Origin: Primulina eburnea
Lineage: Eukaryota > Streptophyta > Magnoliopsida > Lamiales > Gesneriaceae
Assembly: GCF_022965805.1 (NCBI RefSeq)
Contig: NC_133105.1
Span: 25,767,208-25,831,207, forward strand
Reading direction: 5' to 3'
DNA: 64,000 nt
Shown piece after piece: positions 20,382-30,918 of the stretch; position 1 is the stretch's first letter, and each line of letters starts with the position of its first letter. The notes below the pieces were generated by a model. The model was given only the letters and a program-made list of their open reading frames with translations, did no database searches and had not been told where the DNA came from. Both the position numbers and the translations under genes were made by a program.

Positions 20382-22331
20382 TTATGCACCGCCTTTCTCA
20401 CAGAGATCTAACAAATCCAAGGTCTGGCGTACCAGAAAAAAAATTAAGACTGAAGTTTCGGCGTAGAAACAAACAGATTTTCCAGAAACAACTGTTCAAA
20501 TCTTACCTCAGGTACAGACAGCTCAAGGCGAAACTTAGGACCATCATAATGATGGAGGACTGGCCTAAAAGCATCTTCATCCAAAGGCTTGTAGAGTTTC
20601 CTGATACGGATTCTTACCTAATCGAAAACAACAAACAGTCAACAATCCAAGTCAAAAATGGCTGCACATTGTATTTTACGAGATGAAATTTACCTGTGCA
20701 GGAAACCTTGACTCGCCTTTGCATTTTTTATCTTCCCACGCAGTGGGATCAATGTTAGAACCCCCAAAAGTTGTTGCCTGTGCAAAAGTCAGTATGAGAA
20801 ACAATTGGGAAATTTTCATTAGAATGGATCATCGTAGCATTCAAAGACCAAAACATTCCATAGCTTCAAGAATGCAGAATGTAAGTTCGAGAGTCTGCAC
20901 ATTAAGATGTGGGAATGCTAGAATCTTTAAAGTGTGTTTATTGTTTGGATTAAGATATAATTACCCGCACAAATGTGCAAAACTGTCAACAGATGCATTA
21001 GATACATTCACCACAATCACAATCCATGATTAATCAAGTTTGATGAAAGTAAATGAACATCAGTACATGATTAACAGAAGTTTGGAACATGCCTCAAAAA
21101 CGCCATGTAACTGATGAGTGGTATAATTGTAGAGGAATAAAGGTAAGCCCGGGGTTATCGCTCTCACAGAGTCTCGGTATCTTGGTGGAAGACCTACAAA
21201 TGATTGCACAATTACACAAAAAAGTTGATATCATATGTCATGGAATCATTATCAGCAAAAGCCATATATTTACATATTCGCTTGGATAGGGAATACTGTA
21301 AATGAACATAAAATAAATACAAAAGATCTTTGCATCACAAGCCATCAAAGAAGAAAGGAACTAAGGTGGCAATGTCCATTAAAATATAAACCTTGCTGAT
21401 TTTATTCACTAAAACATGTTAGAATCTCAAAGCAAACAGTAAAGTTTGTTATAGAACTGTGAAAGCTCCTGCAAGATTTAATCATCACATGACTTCAGTA
21501 GAAGTAACTGTCTTGTACCATTGTTTCAAAATACACATTACACAGTGAAATTAAGAAAATCGACTACAACAAGAGCCAAAATTTAACCATTTGCATTCAC
21601 AATCACCCACTCCAATGTTATCAAGAGACAATAAATAAATCAACATCTCCAGTCAAAGAACTCAGTCCTCAGCAACTTTTATCTACACATGGATGATGCA
21701 AAAGCATGGGCCAAAGTCATCTCAATAAACCAATGGTCTTCACAATACGAAAATAATAATTAAAAAGATTACCAAAGAGTTGTCGCTTCAAATCTTCCTG
21801 CATTGTATCATTGTTGCAGACAAAGATATATCCACCCAAAACCTTATTCCTGGGAAGTATTTCCGCAGACGGCAAAGTTTTAAACCTTTTGTCGGCAGAA
21901 TTGTTAATACTTGCACCATCATCCTTGTTATTGTTGCTGCTATATGGATCCTTGTGATTGTTGATATTGTCATATTTACTTCCTGACATAGTCCTCATAG
22001 AGTTGGTGATGGTATTCTGAAACACAGCATCCATATTGTGGATGCCATTTGACAGGGAGCTTTTGCTTACATTCTCGCTGAACTTATTGTCCACGTTTAA
22101 CATGTTGACATTAAAACTTTCAAACTTATTATCTTCCTGAAACCCAAAATTATCCCTATGCCTCACATCGGAAGTACCCTTTGAGAGATCTATGTTTATT
22201 CTACGTTCAGCCTTTGACCTTGTATGCTCAGCCAATTTTGAAGCAGCCATCAGCCATGCATGGTCCTCTAACACTTTTGACTGTCCTCGAAGCTCATCCC
22301 CCAACTGCCAAAAGCTATGATAGCTGTCCAT
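20382..22331 (-). CDS. NRP: DCD-domain N-rich protein (NRP-like), 298 aa, five coding exons
   Basis: Coding exons on the minus strand are 21773-22331, 21093-21193, 20694-20777, 20507-20617 and 20382-20423, together 897 nt without a stop until TAA at 20382-20384. The N-terminus (MDSYHSFWQLGDELRGQ) is that of plant NRP proteins; the ATG at 22331 is chosen over one three codons upstream because the family starts MD/MDN. An Asn-rich linker (NNHKDPYSSNNNKDD) precedes the Development and Cell Death domain at about residues 160-285, with GGYIFVCNNDTMQ, LPPRYRDSV, PGLPLFLYNY, FGGSNIDPTAWED, FPAQVRIR and FRPVLHHYDGPKFRLEL. NRPs act in ER- and osmotic-stress-induced cell-death signalling. The third exon is preceded by an intron with a GC donor (GAG|GCATGT). 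All domain blocks are present, and the gene looks functional. The protein is somewhat shorter than the roughly 350-aa Arabidopsis homologue, through its linker. Confidence 0.93.
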
Positions 22332-23160
22332 ACCGCACAATGAAACTCCTAGAAATCAAATGACCATAAAAATAATCAGACAAGTAAAGATGAACAACCA
22401 CCCGAATCATCGTTTCCATGATGACTGACAGTTAAAAGATAATTAATTGCGGAAAATATGGATACAATCAGTGGCTAAGCCAGAAATGATGTGTACCACT
22501 AGATAAAGTCTTAATTTTTAAAAGCCACATGGATTAAAAAAGAGTAAAACATGGAATTCCCAGGTTTTATATAATCAGAAATACGAAAAATAATTAACTG
22601 ACTCAACTAGGAGAATAGAAATGTTATTTGAGAAGGAAAACAAGAATAAAAACAATAGGCGGGCTATTTCTGAGAAATCGTGCATATAATAATTTTACAT
22701 ATTTCATCTAGTTTGGCGTGGATTTAGAGAGTGACATACCCATGTATAAGGGAACAGATGCTATCAGAAAACGACTAAGCTGATCCTCAAATTATTTGAC
22801 AGAACCAACCATTTATTTCGGAATAACATCGCAGATTAACAAATTTCGTTATTTCCAGTAAACACATGATCTCGAGAGAAGTCATGCATCTTTACCAAGA
22901 GGCGAACAATAATACTAGCTGACTTGTGCAGCTGCAAGTGAGTGTATTTAAGAAATGGATATGAAATCAAACCATGTAACTGCAAATGTAAGAATTTCCC
23001 ATGAAAACAAACAAGAAATGATGCTGAAATAATGTTCGATTTCGCGGGTAAGGAACCCTAGATTTGGGGATCCAATGTTGTACTGAAGAGAGAGAGAGAG
23101 AAGCACGTACCTTTACGTCCTCGGCTACGAAACTCTAAGCATATTTCTCGCTATTTATAG
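22332..23160 (-). promoter_or_regulatory. NRP 5'-UTR intron, first exon and TATA box
   Basis: A TATA box reads CTATAAATAGCG on the minus strand at about 23150-23161. About 40-45 bp downstream is a short untranslated exon ending AAAG|GTACGTG near 23111, with a CT microsatellite (AGAGAGAGAG on the plus strand, 23089-23100) just inside the intron. The acceptor is probably TTTCTAG at about 22350, giving a ~760 bp intron in the 5' UTR, a common arrangement in stress-responsive plant genes. The exact transcription start is inferred. Confidence 0.55.
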
Positions 23161-23675
23161 GAGAGACTTTACCGGAATTGCCACTGATGCTTTGCTTTAT
23201 TTACTGAAAACTTAAATGCTTGCTTTATTTATTTCTCACACAAATTAACTAAATTATTTGAAAAGTCTTTTTTTAAAAAAATTATTGGAAATGTTTTTAA
23301 AAAAATGTTGGAATTAAATATATATAAATTAATACTATTATAAAAATTAGACTATATTTTGAAACATATAGAAAAGAAAATATAGTTTTATATTTGAGAC
23401 TGAGAGAATAAAAATCGTTAATAAATCTTTTATGCAACTGATAGATTGATCTGATTCATATTTGCCGTAAAAAAAATATTTTTGACATAAAAAATAACAT
23501 AAATTATACAACATATCTACTAAAATTGACATACGATACAATCTCACATGATATTATATGAAAAATTATATGTTATTCCGCCATACCACATGAAAATTCT
23601 AAAAGCATATTCAACCCCTATATTAAAAAAACAACACAAGTACATTTAACTCATTTATAAGAGTTTTATAACTGG
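23161..23675. other. AT-rich intergenic region upstream of NRP
   Basis: Very AT-rich sequence between the NRP promoter and the 9-bp target duplication of the ULP-carrying MULE. No gene, conserved repeat or RNA gene recognised. Confidence 0.5.
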
Positions 23676-23684
23676 TTCTTAAAA

Positions 23685-23835
23685 CGATAAATTGCTCATA
23701 AATACCTAAAATCAAACCCAAATGTGCTTCAACTCCCTATGTCAGTATTAATATGTTTCAACTCCCTGACATCTTTTATTATGTGTTTAAGGTCCCTAGT
23801 TGGTAACAAGTTACAATGCTGCCCTCATTTTTTTC
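23685..23835 (+). repeat. Left terminal inverted repeat of the ULP-MULE
   Basis: Degenerate inverted copy of 36880-37031 plus 41131-41133. Shared words in register include AAATGTG, ATGTCA, TTTCA..AACTC, TGTTTAAGGTCC and AAGTTAC. No conserved coding potential. Confidence 0.75.
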
Positions 23836-23943
23836 TAAAACCCGGAAATACTCTTATATGGGCATGTGTAAAAAATGAAAATCATTCCCCCAGAAACCTA
23901 AATAGATCGGCTCTCATTATCCTCAACCCTTAAACACTCCTCT

Positions 23944-24341
23944 TGTAACGTCTCGGATTCGACGAATGTCCTCACTGTATCAAGACGAGTCTTTCCAGCG
24001 TGCTTATGTCCTCACTCACACGCACCCTAGGAAACTTCTCAGGAGGTCACTCATCTCAAATTTGCTCCAAGCCAAGCACGCTTAACTTTGGAGTTCTTAT
24101 GTGATGAGCTACTGAAAAGAAGATGCACCTTCGTGATATGAGTAGTACCAATCAAATCTTTTAAGCCTTCTTCAACTGTACAGTCCATTACATTGAACAG
24201 TCTCGGAATCCCTCTCATTCCGGTGTGGGATCGGTTCATTCATATTCCCTCAACCTAGAAGCCTGCCGGGAGCCGCTCATTGTCTGTGCAACTAATGGCA
24301 CCGGCAATCACCCCCCGCCCTCTTCGGCCCCGAGCCTTACA
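23944..24341 (-). mobile_element. Cassandra TRIM solo LTR with 5S rRNA-like promoter segment
   Basis: 398 bp with TGTAA...TTACA ends, flanked by a perfect 5-bp target duplication CCTCT (23939-23943 and 24342-24346). About 24022-24133 is, on the minus strand, clearly derived from plant 5S rRNA: AAGCGTGCTTGG and GGAGTTC-region words plus a GTGACCTCCTGAGAAGTTTCC block corresponding to box C and the 3' half. This is the hallmark of the Cassandra terminal-repeat retrotransposon in miniature, whose LTRs carry a pol III promoter. No internal domain or second LTR remains, so it is a solo LTR. The strand is set by the 5S sense. Confidence 0.92.
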
Positions 24342-24482
24342 CCTCTTTTCCCATTGCCGATGAAAATCTTAGGAAAAAATTGTGGTCAAATCCTTTCAAC
24401 GACTAAACAAGATTAAACTTTGCACCCAATTTTTTTTCTTTGTCTGCAATCTCTCGTCATTTTTGTCCTTTAATTTTCTGTG

Positions 24483-26998
24483 TAATGGAATTTGCTGGAT
24501 TTGGGTCATCATCGAATCTTGCGTTTCTTGGTACCTACAAGTTCAATAACCAACTATTTGTGATTTCGATTTTCAGTAGGTGTAGTTTGTTTGATATTTT
24601 TGCTAGTCTTGGGAAAAAAACGAGGATATTAATCCTCAATCTATTACTTTGCAATACCTAGCTCCCCAACATAAGATGTACGTGACGTTGAACGATTATG
24701 ATGATGTGCTTAATATGATCCATCTTCATATGTGTATGAAGCTTACAGTGATTGAACTGTTGGCAGGAAAAAAAGAACAGATTGGAGGTGGAAAATCTAT
24801 GGAGAGGTAGTATCGTTATTTAGTTCTATTTTGTATGTTGTGTTATTTTGTTAATTTTTTTGTGTTCATATTACACTTTTTTTTAGTGATAATCCTGTAA
24901 ATTAAGAATACAGTGGGTTTGTGTTGTGTATTTGTTAGACTAATTCAAGCAGTAGTCTATTTTGTGTCATTATTTTCATTTGAGTAAGTAAACTGATGCC
25001 AAAATTTTAAGTATCTATTGTAGTGCTAATGTTTTCTATTAGAGAACTTAGTTGTTACCTATTTATTACTGAATAGATGGTTATTATATTGGTAAGGGTT
25101 GAGTAAGATTACACACATTCCAGTAGTGATAACGAGCTCGAAGATGCCCCTGTACAAAATTCCATTGACGCTTGGTTTCATTGCATCCGAGGCGAGGGGC
25201 AAATATTCAAGGATGCTGCAGAATGTAGAACCTACATTAAAAAGTATTCGATTGCTACCAAACGTTCATATTTATATTAAAAAAATTGACCGAGAAAAGA
25301 TTATCGCTATTTGTAGTGTAAAAAGTTGTAAATGGAGGATTTATGTTTCTCGACATAAAGAAGACAATCTATTTGAGATTAGAAAATGCAATTTACGACA
25401 CTCGTGTGGAGAGGATAATTTATCCTAGAGTTGATGCAGCTTGTGTTGCTAATGTATTGAAGGATAAATTGAGGGGAGAGCCTTCTTATCGTCCTTGTTC
25501 AATGATGAGAGATTTACATAGGATTATGGAGTAGAGATAGGTTAACGCAAGGTGTGGAAGGGGAAGGAAATAGCGATGCATGATATTCACGATTTAGAAA
25601 AGGACTGCTACAATAGATTGAGATGGTATTGCCAAGCCGTTAGAGAAACAAATCCTGGCAATGTTGTTGAATGTGAGATAGATCCGGTAAATAATAAGTT
25701 TAAATGATTATTCATTTGTTTTAATACATGTGCAGCTGGTTTTGCTACTGGTTGTAGAACGTTGATATTTTTGGATGGCATTCACATAAAAAATAAATAC
25801 AAAAGAAGTATGCTAGTTGCTGTGACAAAGGATGCCAATGACGATCAGCATATTCTGTAGTAGATGCGGAGAATGATTCTAATTGGGAATGATTTTGTTA
25901 TCATTTGATATGTGTCATACTTACGCATCATGCCATGGGATTCGACAGATTCACTTTTTTCTCAGACCGACATCCTGGGATTATCAAGGCTATCCAACTT
26001 TTATTTTCGGGTAGTCATCATGCATATTGTTTGAGGCACTTGGTCGATAATTTTGTGAAGACGGTTAGTAAATAATTAATGTTTTTTTGTGTGTATTATA
26101 TGATTAAATAATTTTAATGTATGTATTGTTATTAGAAAAAAATTTATTAATTTTCTTTTGGTCATTACAGGTGTTGCGAAGTTATCATCTACATAACAAA
26201 AAATATTGGTCGTCGGTATTCAAAAAAGCTGCCTATGCCCCATCACAACATGAGTTTTCATAGCACATGAATAATATCTTTGAGTCAATGCCACTTGCAG
26301 TAGCATTTATTCAGAAGTCTGAGCCTGAAAGCTGGGCTAATGCTTTGTTTCGTGGAAATCTTTGGGGTGTTATAAATAATAACATCGCTGAATGTTGGAA
26401 TAATTGGATTAAACCAGCTCGTTATCTCTATGTTGTTTCTATGGTTGACCATATATGTGTGGAAATAATGAATATGATGTACCGACGACGCGAAGCAACA
26501 TTAGGCATGGTGAAAGAATTAAGCCCAGCAAAGGAGAAGGCTGTTATGAGAACATACATTGAATCTCACACCTTGAGAGTGAACCGTTCAAGTGGTTGGA
26601 AGTTTGAAGTAGTTGATGGTGATAAAACATGTGCTGTTGGTTTGAATGAATGGACTTGTTCATGTAGATCCTGGCAGATCCATATGCTCTCGTGCAAACA
26701 TGCTTGTGCTGCCATAGAATCGAAGTCAATGTCGGTATACGCCTTCTGTGATAAATTTTTCAAAACTGATATGTATTGTCAAACATACAAGGGCATTATT
26801 AATCTCATACCGACATTTGACATGTACGAGTTCAATGGCGATGAAGGATATGTAATCAATTCTCCTGATGTGTGTAGTCAGCCAGGGCGTAGAAGGACTC
26901 AAAGAATACCATCCCAAATTCAATCACGTCTGTCAAAGTGTAGTCGTTGTCGTGTACGAGGACACAACCGAAGAAGCTGTAAAGAAGCTATAAACTAG
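24483..26998 (+). pseudogene. MuDR-type transposase of the ULP-MULE, multiply broken
   Basis: Fragments in order: a MuDR N-terminal block (MYVTLNDYDDVLNMI, about 24676); the WRKY-like zinc DNA-binding segment (CSVKSCKWRIYVS...HSC, 25310-25410) with a frame change near 25380; and LEKDCYNRLRWYCQAVRETNPG near 25590. First catalytic Asp in IFLDGIH (about 25775), second Asp in FFSDRHPG (about 25960), CLRH (about 26030), then after an intron an intact 243-codon exon 26267-26998. That exon holds the third acidic residue (NNIAECWNNWIKP), the SWIM finger (CSCRSW...CKHACAA) and a C-terminal zinc knuckle (KCSRCRVRGHNRRSC). Several stops and shifts between 25380 and 26060 make it non-functional. It would have catalysed movement of the whole element. 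Confidence 0.88.
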
Positions 26999-27350
26999 CT
27001 TATTTTGTCTTTTTGATTATTTTGAATGATGCTTGTAGAAATTTGTTCACTTTTCATTGACCATTTTCAATTTCATTTTCATTTGTTATTTTCTTGCATT
27101 TGATACATTTTTTCTAATTTCTAAAGAAAAAGGACAACAGTGGATTCAATTTTGGACGTGCGCAAAAGGAGACACACCCGTTCCAGTGGCATTGGCTGTG
27201 TAGCCTTGATTTGATTATTGTGTTTTTGCATACTGTTGGTGTTGAGTTGTTATGTGTTATAAGATTTTTTTAATTTGAATTCTGTTGTAACATTTCATGT
27301 GTTGTCTTTGTAATGTATACAATTTGTTGTTCAGTTTCAGAATGCTTTTG

Positions 27351-27770
27351 TGCCACTGGTGTATGATGCTATATTATTTCAAAAAAATTTTCAGCCACTG
27401 GTGTATATCTTTGTGGACACCTACTGGTACATTTGGTTGAGGGTTTGTTATCCATTTTCTGGTTTGTATTCATTATGGCCGATTATATCACATTGGAAAA
27501 AAAAGGTAGCACAAAATTGGCTGAATCTAGTATCATATATATATATATATATCGATATGGTACACAATGGGCAAAATTCTGGTACAAATATTTCATAACG
27601 TTGGAATTTGGATGCTCCTATAATATGTCATTTGTTATTGTGTTTTGGACACCTACTGGTACATGTGGTTGAGGGTTTGTTGTCCATTTTTTGGTTTGTA
27701 TTCATTGTGCCCGATTATATCACATGGTAAAAAAAAATGTAGCATAAAATTGGCTGAATCTAGTATCATA

Positions 27771-27829
<59 letters not shown>

Positions 27830-27866
27830 ATGATACACAATGGGAAAAATTCTGGTACAAATATCG
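27351..27866. repeat. Two tandem ~230 bp units with TA tracts
   Basis: The segment from GGACACCTACTGGTACAT to TTCTGGTACAAATAT occurs at about 27413-27591 and again at about 27647-27866. Both share ATGTAGCA/GGTAGCA, TTGGCTGAATCTAGTATCATAT and a TA microsatellite that is much longer in the second copy (about 27774-27826). A partial third start (GCCACTGGTGTAT) sits at 27350. Non-coding, between the transposase and the zf-GRF gene. Confidence 0.8.
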
Positions 27867-27943
27867 TGCAATTCACTTAGACATCAATACAAACATTATT
27901 GAAGCACGCAAAGCATAATCACACATTGTTTGTGACGACAATT

Positions 27944-28348
27944 TCACTTAGACATTAAAACAAACACAAGAGCTACAATGAGCAAACTTGCAATTACAAA
28001 ACATGTGCAACCGAAACAAAAACAAATTACTGCCATATTGATGGACGTGTTGTCGTTCTTATCAGAGAGAACGTTATCATCATGTGGTGGCAAACCATGT
28101 GTCGCTGAAGAGGCATATTTTGAGTAGCTGAAAGTTGTTTTCAAAGGTGTACTGATGTTGGATTTTGATGTATTTTCTTCAAGTACTTGGCTGTGGTATT
28201 CATCACACCAGTAAAACCGATTAGGGTGTCGTAGCTCTCGAGGACAAATGTAGTAATACTTTCCTGGACGGGTAGCTCGTGGACCAGCTTCTCGTAAATT
28301 TATTTTTCCATAGCCACATTGGCATTCGGGTGCATCCTTGAACTCCAT
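27944..28348 (-). CDS. Small zf-GRF protein with C-terminal membrane anchor, 134 aa
   Basis: Intact frame starting MEFKDAPECQCGYGKI. The GRF zinc finger spans about residues 8-50: CQCGYG, GRP-like PGKYYYICP, then WCDEY. The usual CxCG...C...C ligands are present, with the fourth position reading FYWCDEY. A Ser/Asn-rich spacer follows, then a hydrophobic helix near the C-terminus (MAVICFCFGCTCFVIASLLIVALVFVL) consistent with one transmembrane segment. Such short GRF-finger proteins are abundant in plants and often linked to transposons. GRF fingers bind nucleic acid in other proteins; the function here is unknown. It is convergent with the transposase inside the same MULE, so it is probably cargo or an element-encoded accessory gene. 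Confidence 0.75.
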   Translation of the reverse strand: MEFKDAPECQCGYGKINLREAGPRATRPGKYYYICPRELRHPNRFYWCDEYHSQVLEENTSKSNISTPLKTTFSYSKYASSATHGLPPHDDNVLSDKNDNTSINMAVICFCFGCTCFVIASLLIVALVFVLMSK

Positions 28349-28544
28349 TAAGCAACAATAAGATCGTGTCTACTTACAGCAGGATGACAAGTGAAGTGAA
28401 GATAGTTGAGAAGGGAACCAAACCGCAAATTAATGTTGTGGTCTACGTTCAAAACTTCTCAGAGTCAAAGTTGTGTATAGTTGTTGTCACTGACAAATAG
28501 TAGAATGAAGGTGATGTTTTTGTTTTTTTCACTATGGTGAAATG

Positions 28545-29525
28545 TGTAATTATGTCATTGTTAATGGTGCTCCATTTTTAAAACGTAGTATTAGATAATC
28601 GTCACTGTGGTGCTTCAGAAAGGAATTATTGTCCTGTAATTTGGATTTTATGTACCTTTTTTTGATAAATATTGATATGGTGCACACTTAGCACATAGAA
28701 AGCGTGTAGACATAGTCATCATGAGTGGTGCTCAATTTTTATAATTTAGTACTAGATAATAGTCACTATGATGCTTCATAAAGGTCTTATTATCCCGTAT
28801 TTTGGCTTTTATGTAACCTAACATTCATTCCCAACTAACATATCGAATCATGTTACATAGCTGTTGATTAATTTTACGAGGTGCTCAATTCTAGGCAAAT
28901 GATACCACGAATTAGTTACTGACGTGCTCCATAATATACAAAGTGTATTGTATTTTTGTTTCTTTGTACCAATGTTTTATAAAGTGAGGACATGGGTACA
29001 CGTGCACAACTAGTACATGCACGCATGGACGTCGACCTGGTGTACGCGGTGCTCAATTTTAGGCAAATGATACCACGAATTGGTTACTGAGGTGCTCCAT
29101 AATATACAAAGTGTACTGTATTTGTGTTTCTTTGTACCAATATTTTAGAAAGTGAGGACATGGGTGCACAACTAGTGCATGCACGCATGGACGTCGACCT
29201 GGTGTATGTGGTGCTCAATTTTAGGCAAATGATACCACGAATTGCTTACTGAGGTGCTCCATAATATACAAAGTGTACTGTATTTGTGTTTCTTTGTACC
29301 AATATTTTAGAAAGTTGGGACATGGGTGCACAACTAGTACATGCATGCATGGATGTCGACCTGGTGTACGAGGTGCTCGATTTTAGGCAAATGATACCAC
29401 GAATTGGTTACTGAGGTGCTCCATAATATACAAAGTGTACTGTATTTGTGTTTCTTTGTACCAATATTTTAGAAAGTGAGGACATGGATGCACAATTAGT
29501 ACATGCACCCATGGACGTCGACCTG
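28545..29525. repeat. Minisatellite array, units of about 160-170 bp in two subfamilies
   Basis: Four units start GTGCTCaATTtTAGGCAAATG at about 28883, 29051, 29213 and 29372 and share GATACCACGAATTGGTTACTG, CATAATATACAAAGTGTACTG and GGACGTCGACCTG. Upstream, two more diverged units (GGTGCTC...TAGATAAT.GTCACT..GATGCTTCA) lie at about 28569 and 28733. The array sits between the zf-GRF gene and the 3' end of the ULP gene. Confidence 0.88.
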
Positions 29526-30918
29526 ATCTTTAGATTACTAATTTTTGTAATGGAAAATAATCGTTCCAAATATTATTATCTTTTCACCATCATATGTTAG
29601 TCATCAGTACAAAAGAGGCAACAACACAAAACCTCACATTAACACAAAAGGGAGCCCAAGTTTTAACCTCTTCTGTACTAAACAATGTATTTTTCAATAG
29701 TCCAATACCAAAATAAATTATAATGGCGGCAACACGGGCTCTATAAGTGTCCATCTTCACATTTTGTTCATGTGCCCAAATTTCTTCAGTATCACAACAG
29801 AGACACTCTATCCACATGCATGCATAAACGCCACAATCCAGAGATGCACCTTTTTGATGGCATCGTTGTCTCAAAACCTCGTCACTGCCTACGGTGAATC
29901 CGGATATATGTGACACATAACCACTCAAAAAATGTGCCTGCAATAAATAAATATCTTTTGACACTTGAATCATTACTATTGTTGGAATATAATATTGTCA
30001 TACTTACCATTACTTTAGCAGTCCCAACTGCAAAGGGATCGTGAAGCGAATTGAAAGTAGGAATTTCCCTTCAGATGCTTTGAAAACTAGCAAATACCAA
30101 TGAAATCTGTCATTAATTGGAAAAATGATATACTTTTATCTTCTAAAAAGATCTTCGTTTAGTTCATGTAACTTCTCTCGCGTCGTGGATGACAGCCTAC
30201 CAATAAAATTTCCATACTCTGTCTTGCTTATACGTCTCCTTTTACTGTATCGTACCAAATCTTCAAGCACTTCCTTCTACAAATTCACAAAAAAATATAC
30301 TCATACTCCATAATCCAATAAGTTGAACAAGAATTCAATTTCAATTACACGTACACAAACGTGTCCATACATTAAGTCTCAAATCCACAATTCATACTTT
30401 TCTTTTGCATTATTCTCATGTACACGTTTATCATAATGCCACTGACGAGCTCACCAAACAAGAAGTCACAAAACAAAGGTCCAGTTAAATAAATATGCTC
30501 ATCCATCCAAATTGTAACACTACAGGAATAGAATACAAAATTCATTACAAACAATTAGAAAAAAATATTATGAGCGAAAATAAAATTTCAAAGATATACA
30601 TACTCCAATTCCTCCCTATTCAGAAATTCTGTCAACATCTTCCTCTATTCTACAGAAATTTCTTCACTCCCACAAAAATCGCTTCTACCTCTGAATTTCA
30701 ACATGCAACTCTTAAGAGGACTACTTCCCTCATCAACATCTTGGACGGTGCGATATATTTTTAATATAAGATGCAAAAAAAGATTAGAAGTGGTATAAAT
30801 AAGAAAATTGACATATTATTGAGATAAAAAGTAACTATTCGGTGATTAAATTGTGCACCATTCAAAGAAAACCTGTTTTTTGGAACGCCTATTCCGTTTT
30901 GGTGTAGAACTGGGTGGA

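Noticed and set aside
24022..24133. A 5S rRNA gene
   Set aside because: The similarity is clear but diverged, and it sits within TGTAA...TTACA ends flanked by a 5-bp duplication, which identifies a Cassandra LTR rather than an rDNA unit.
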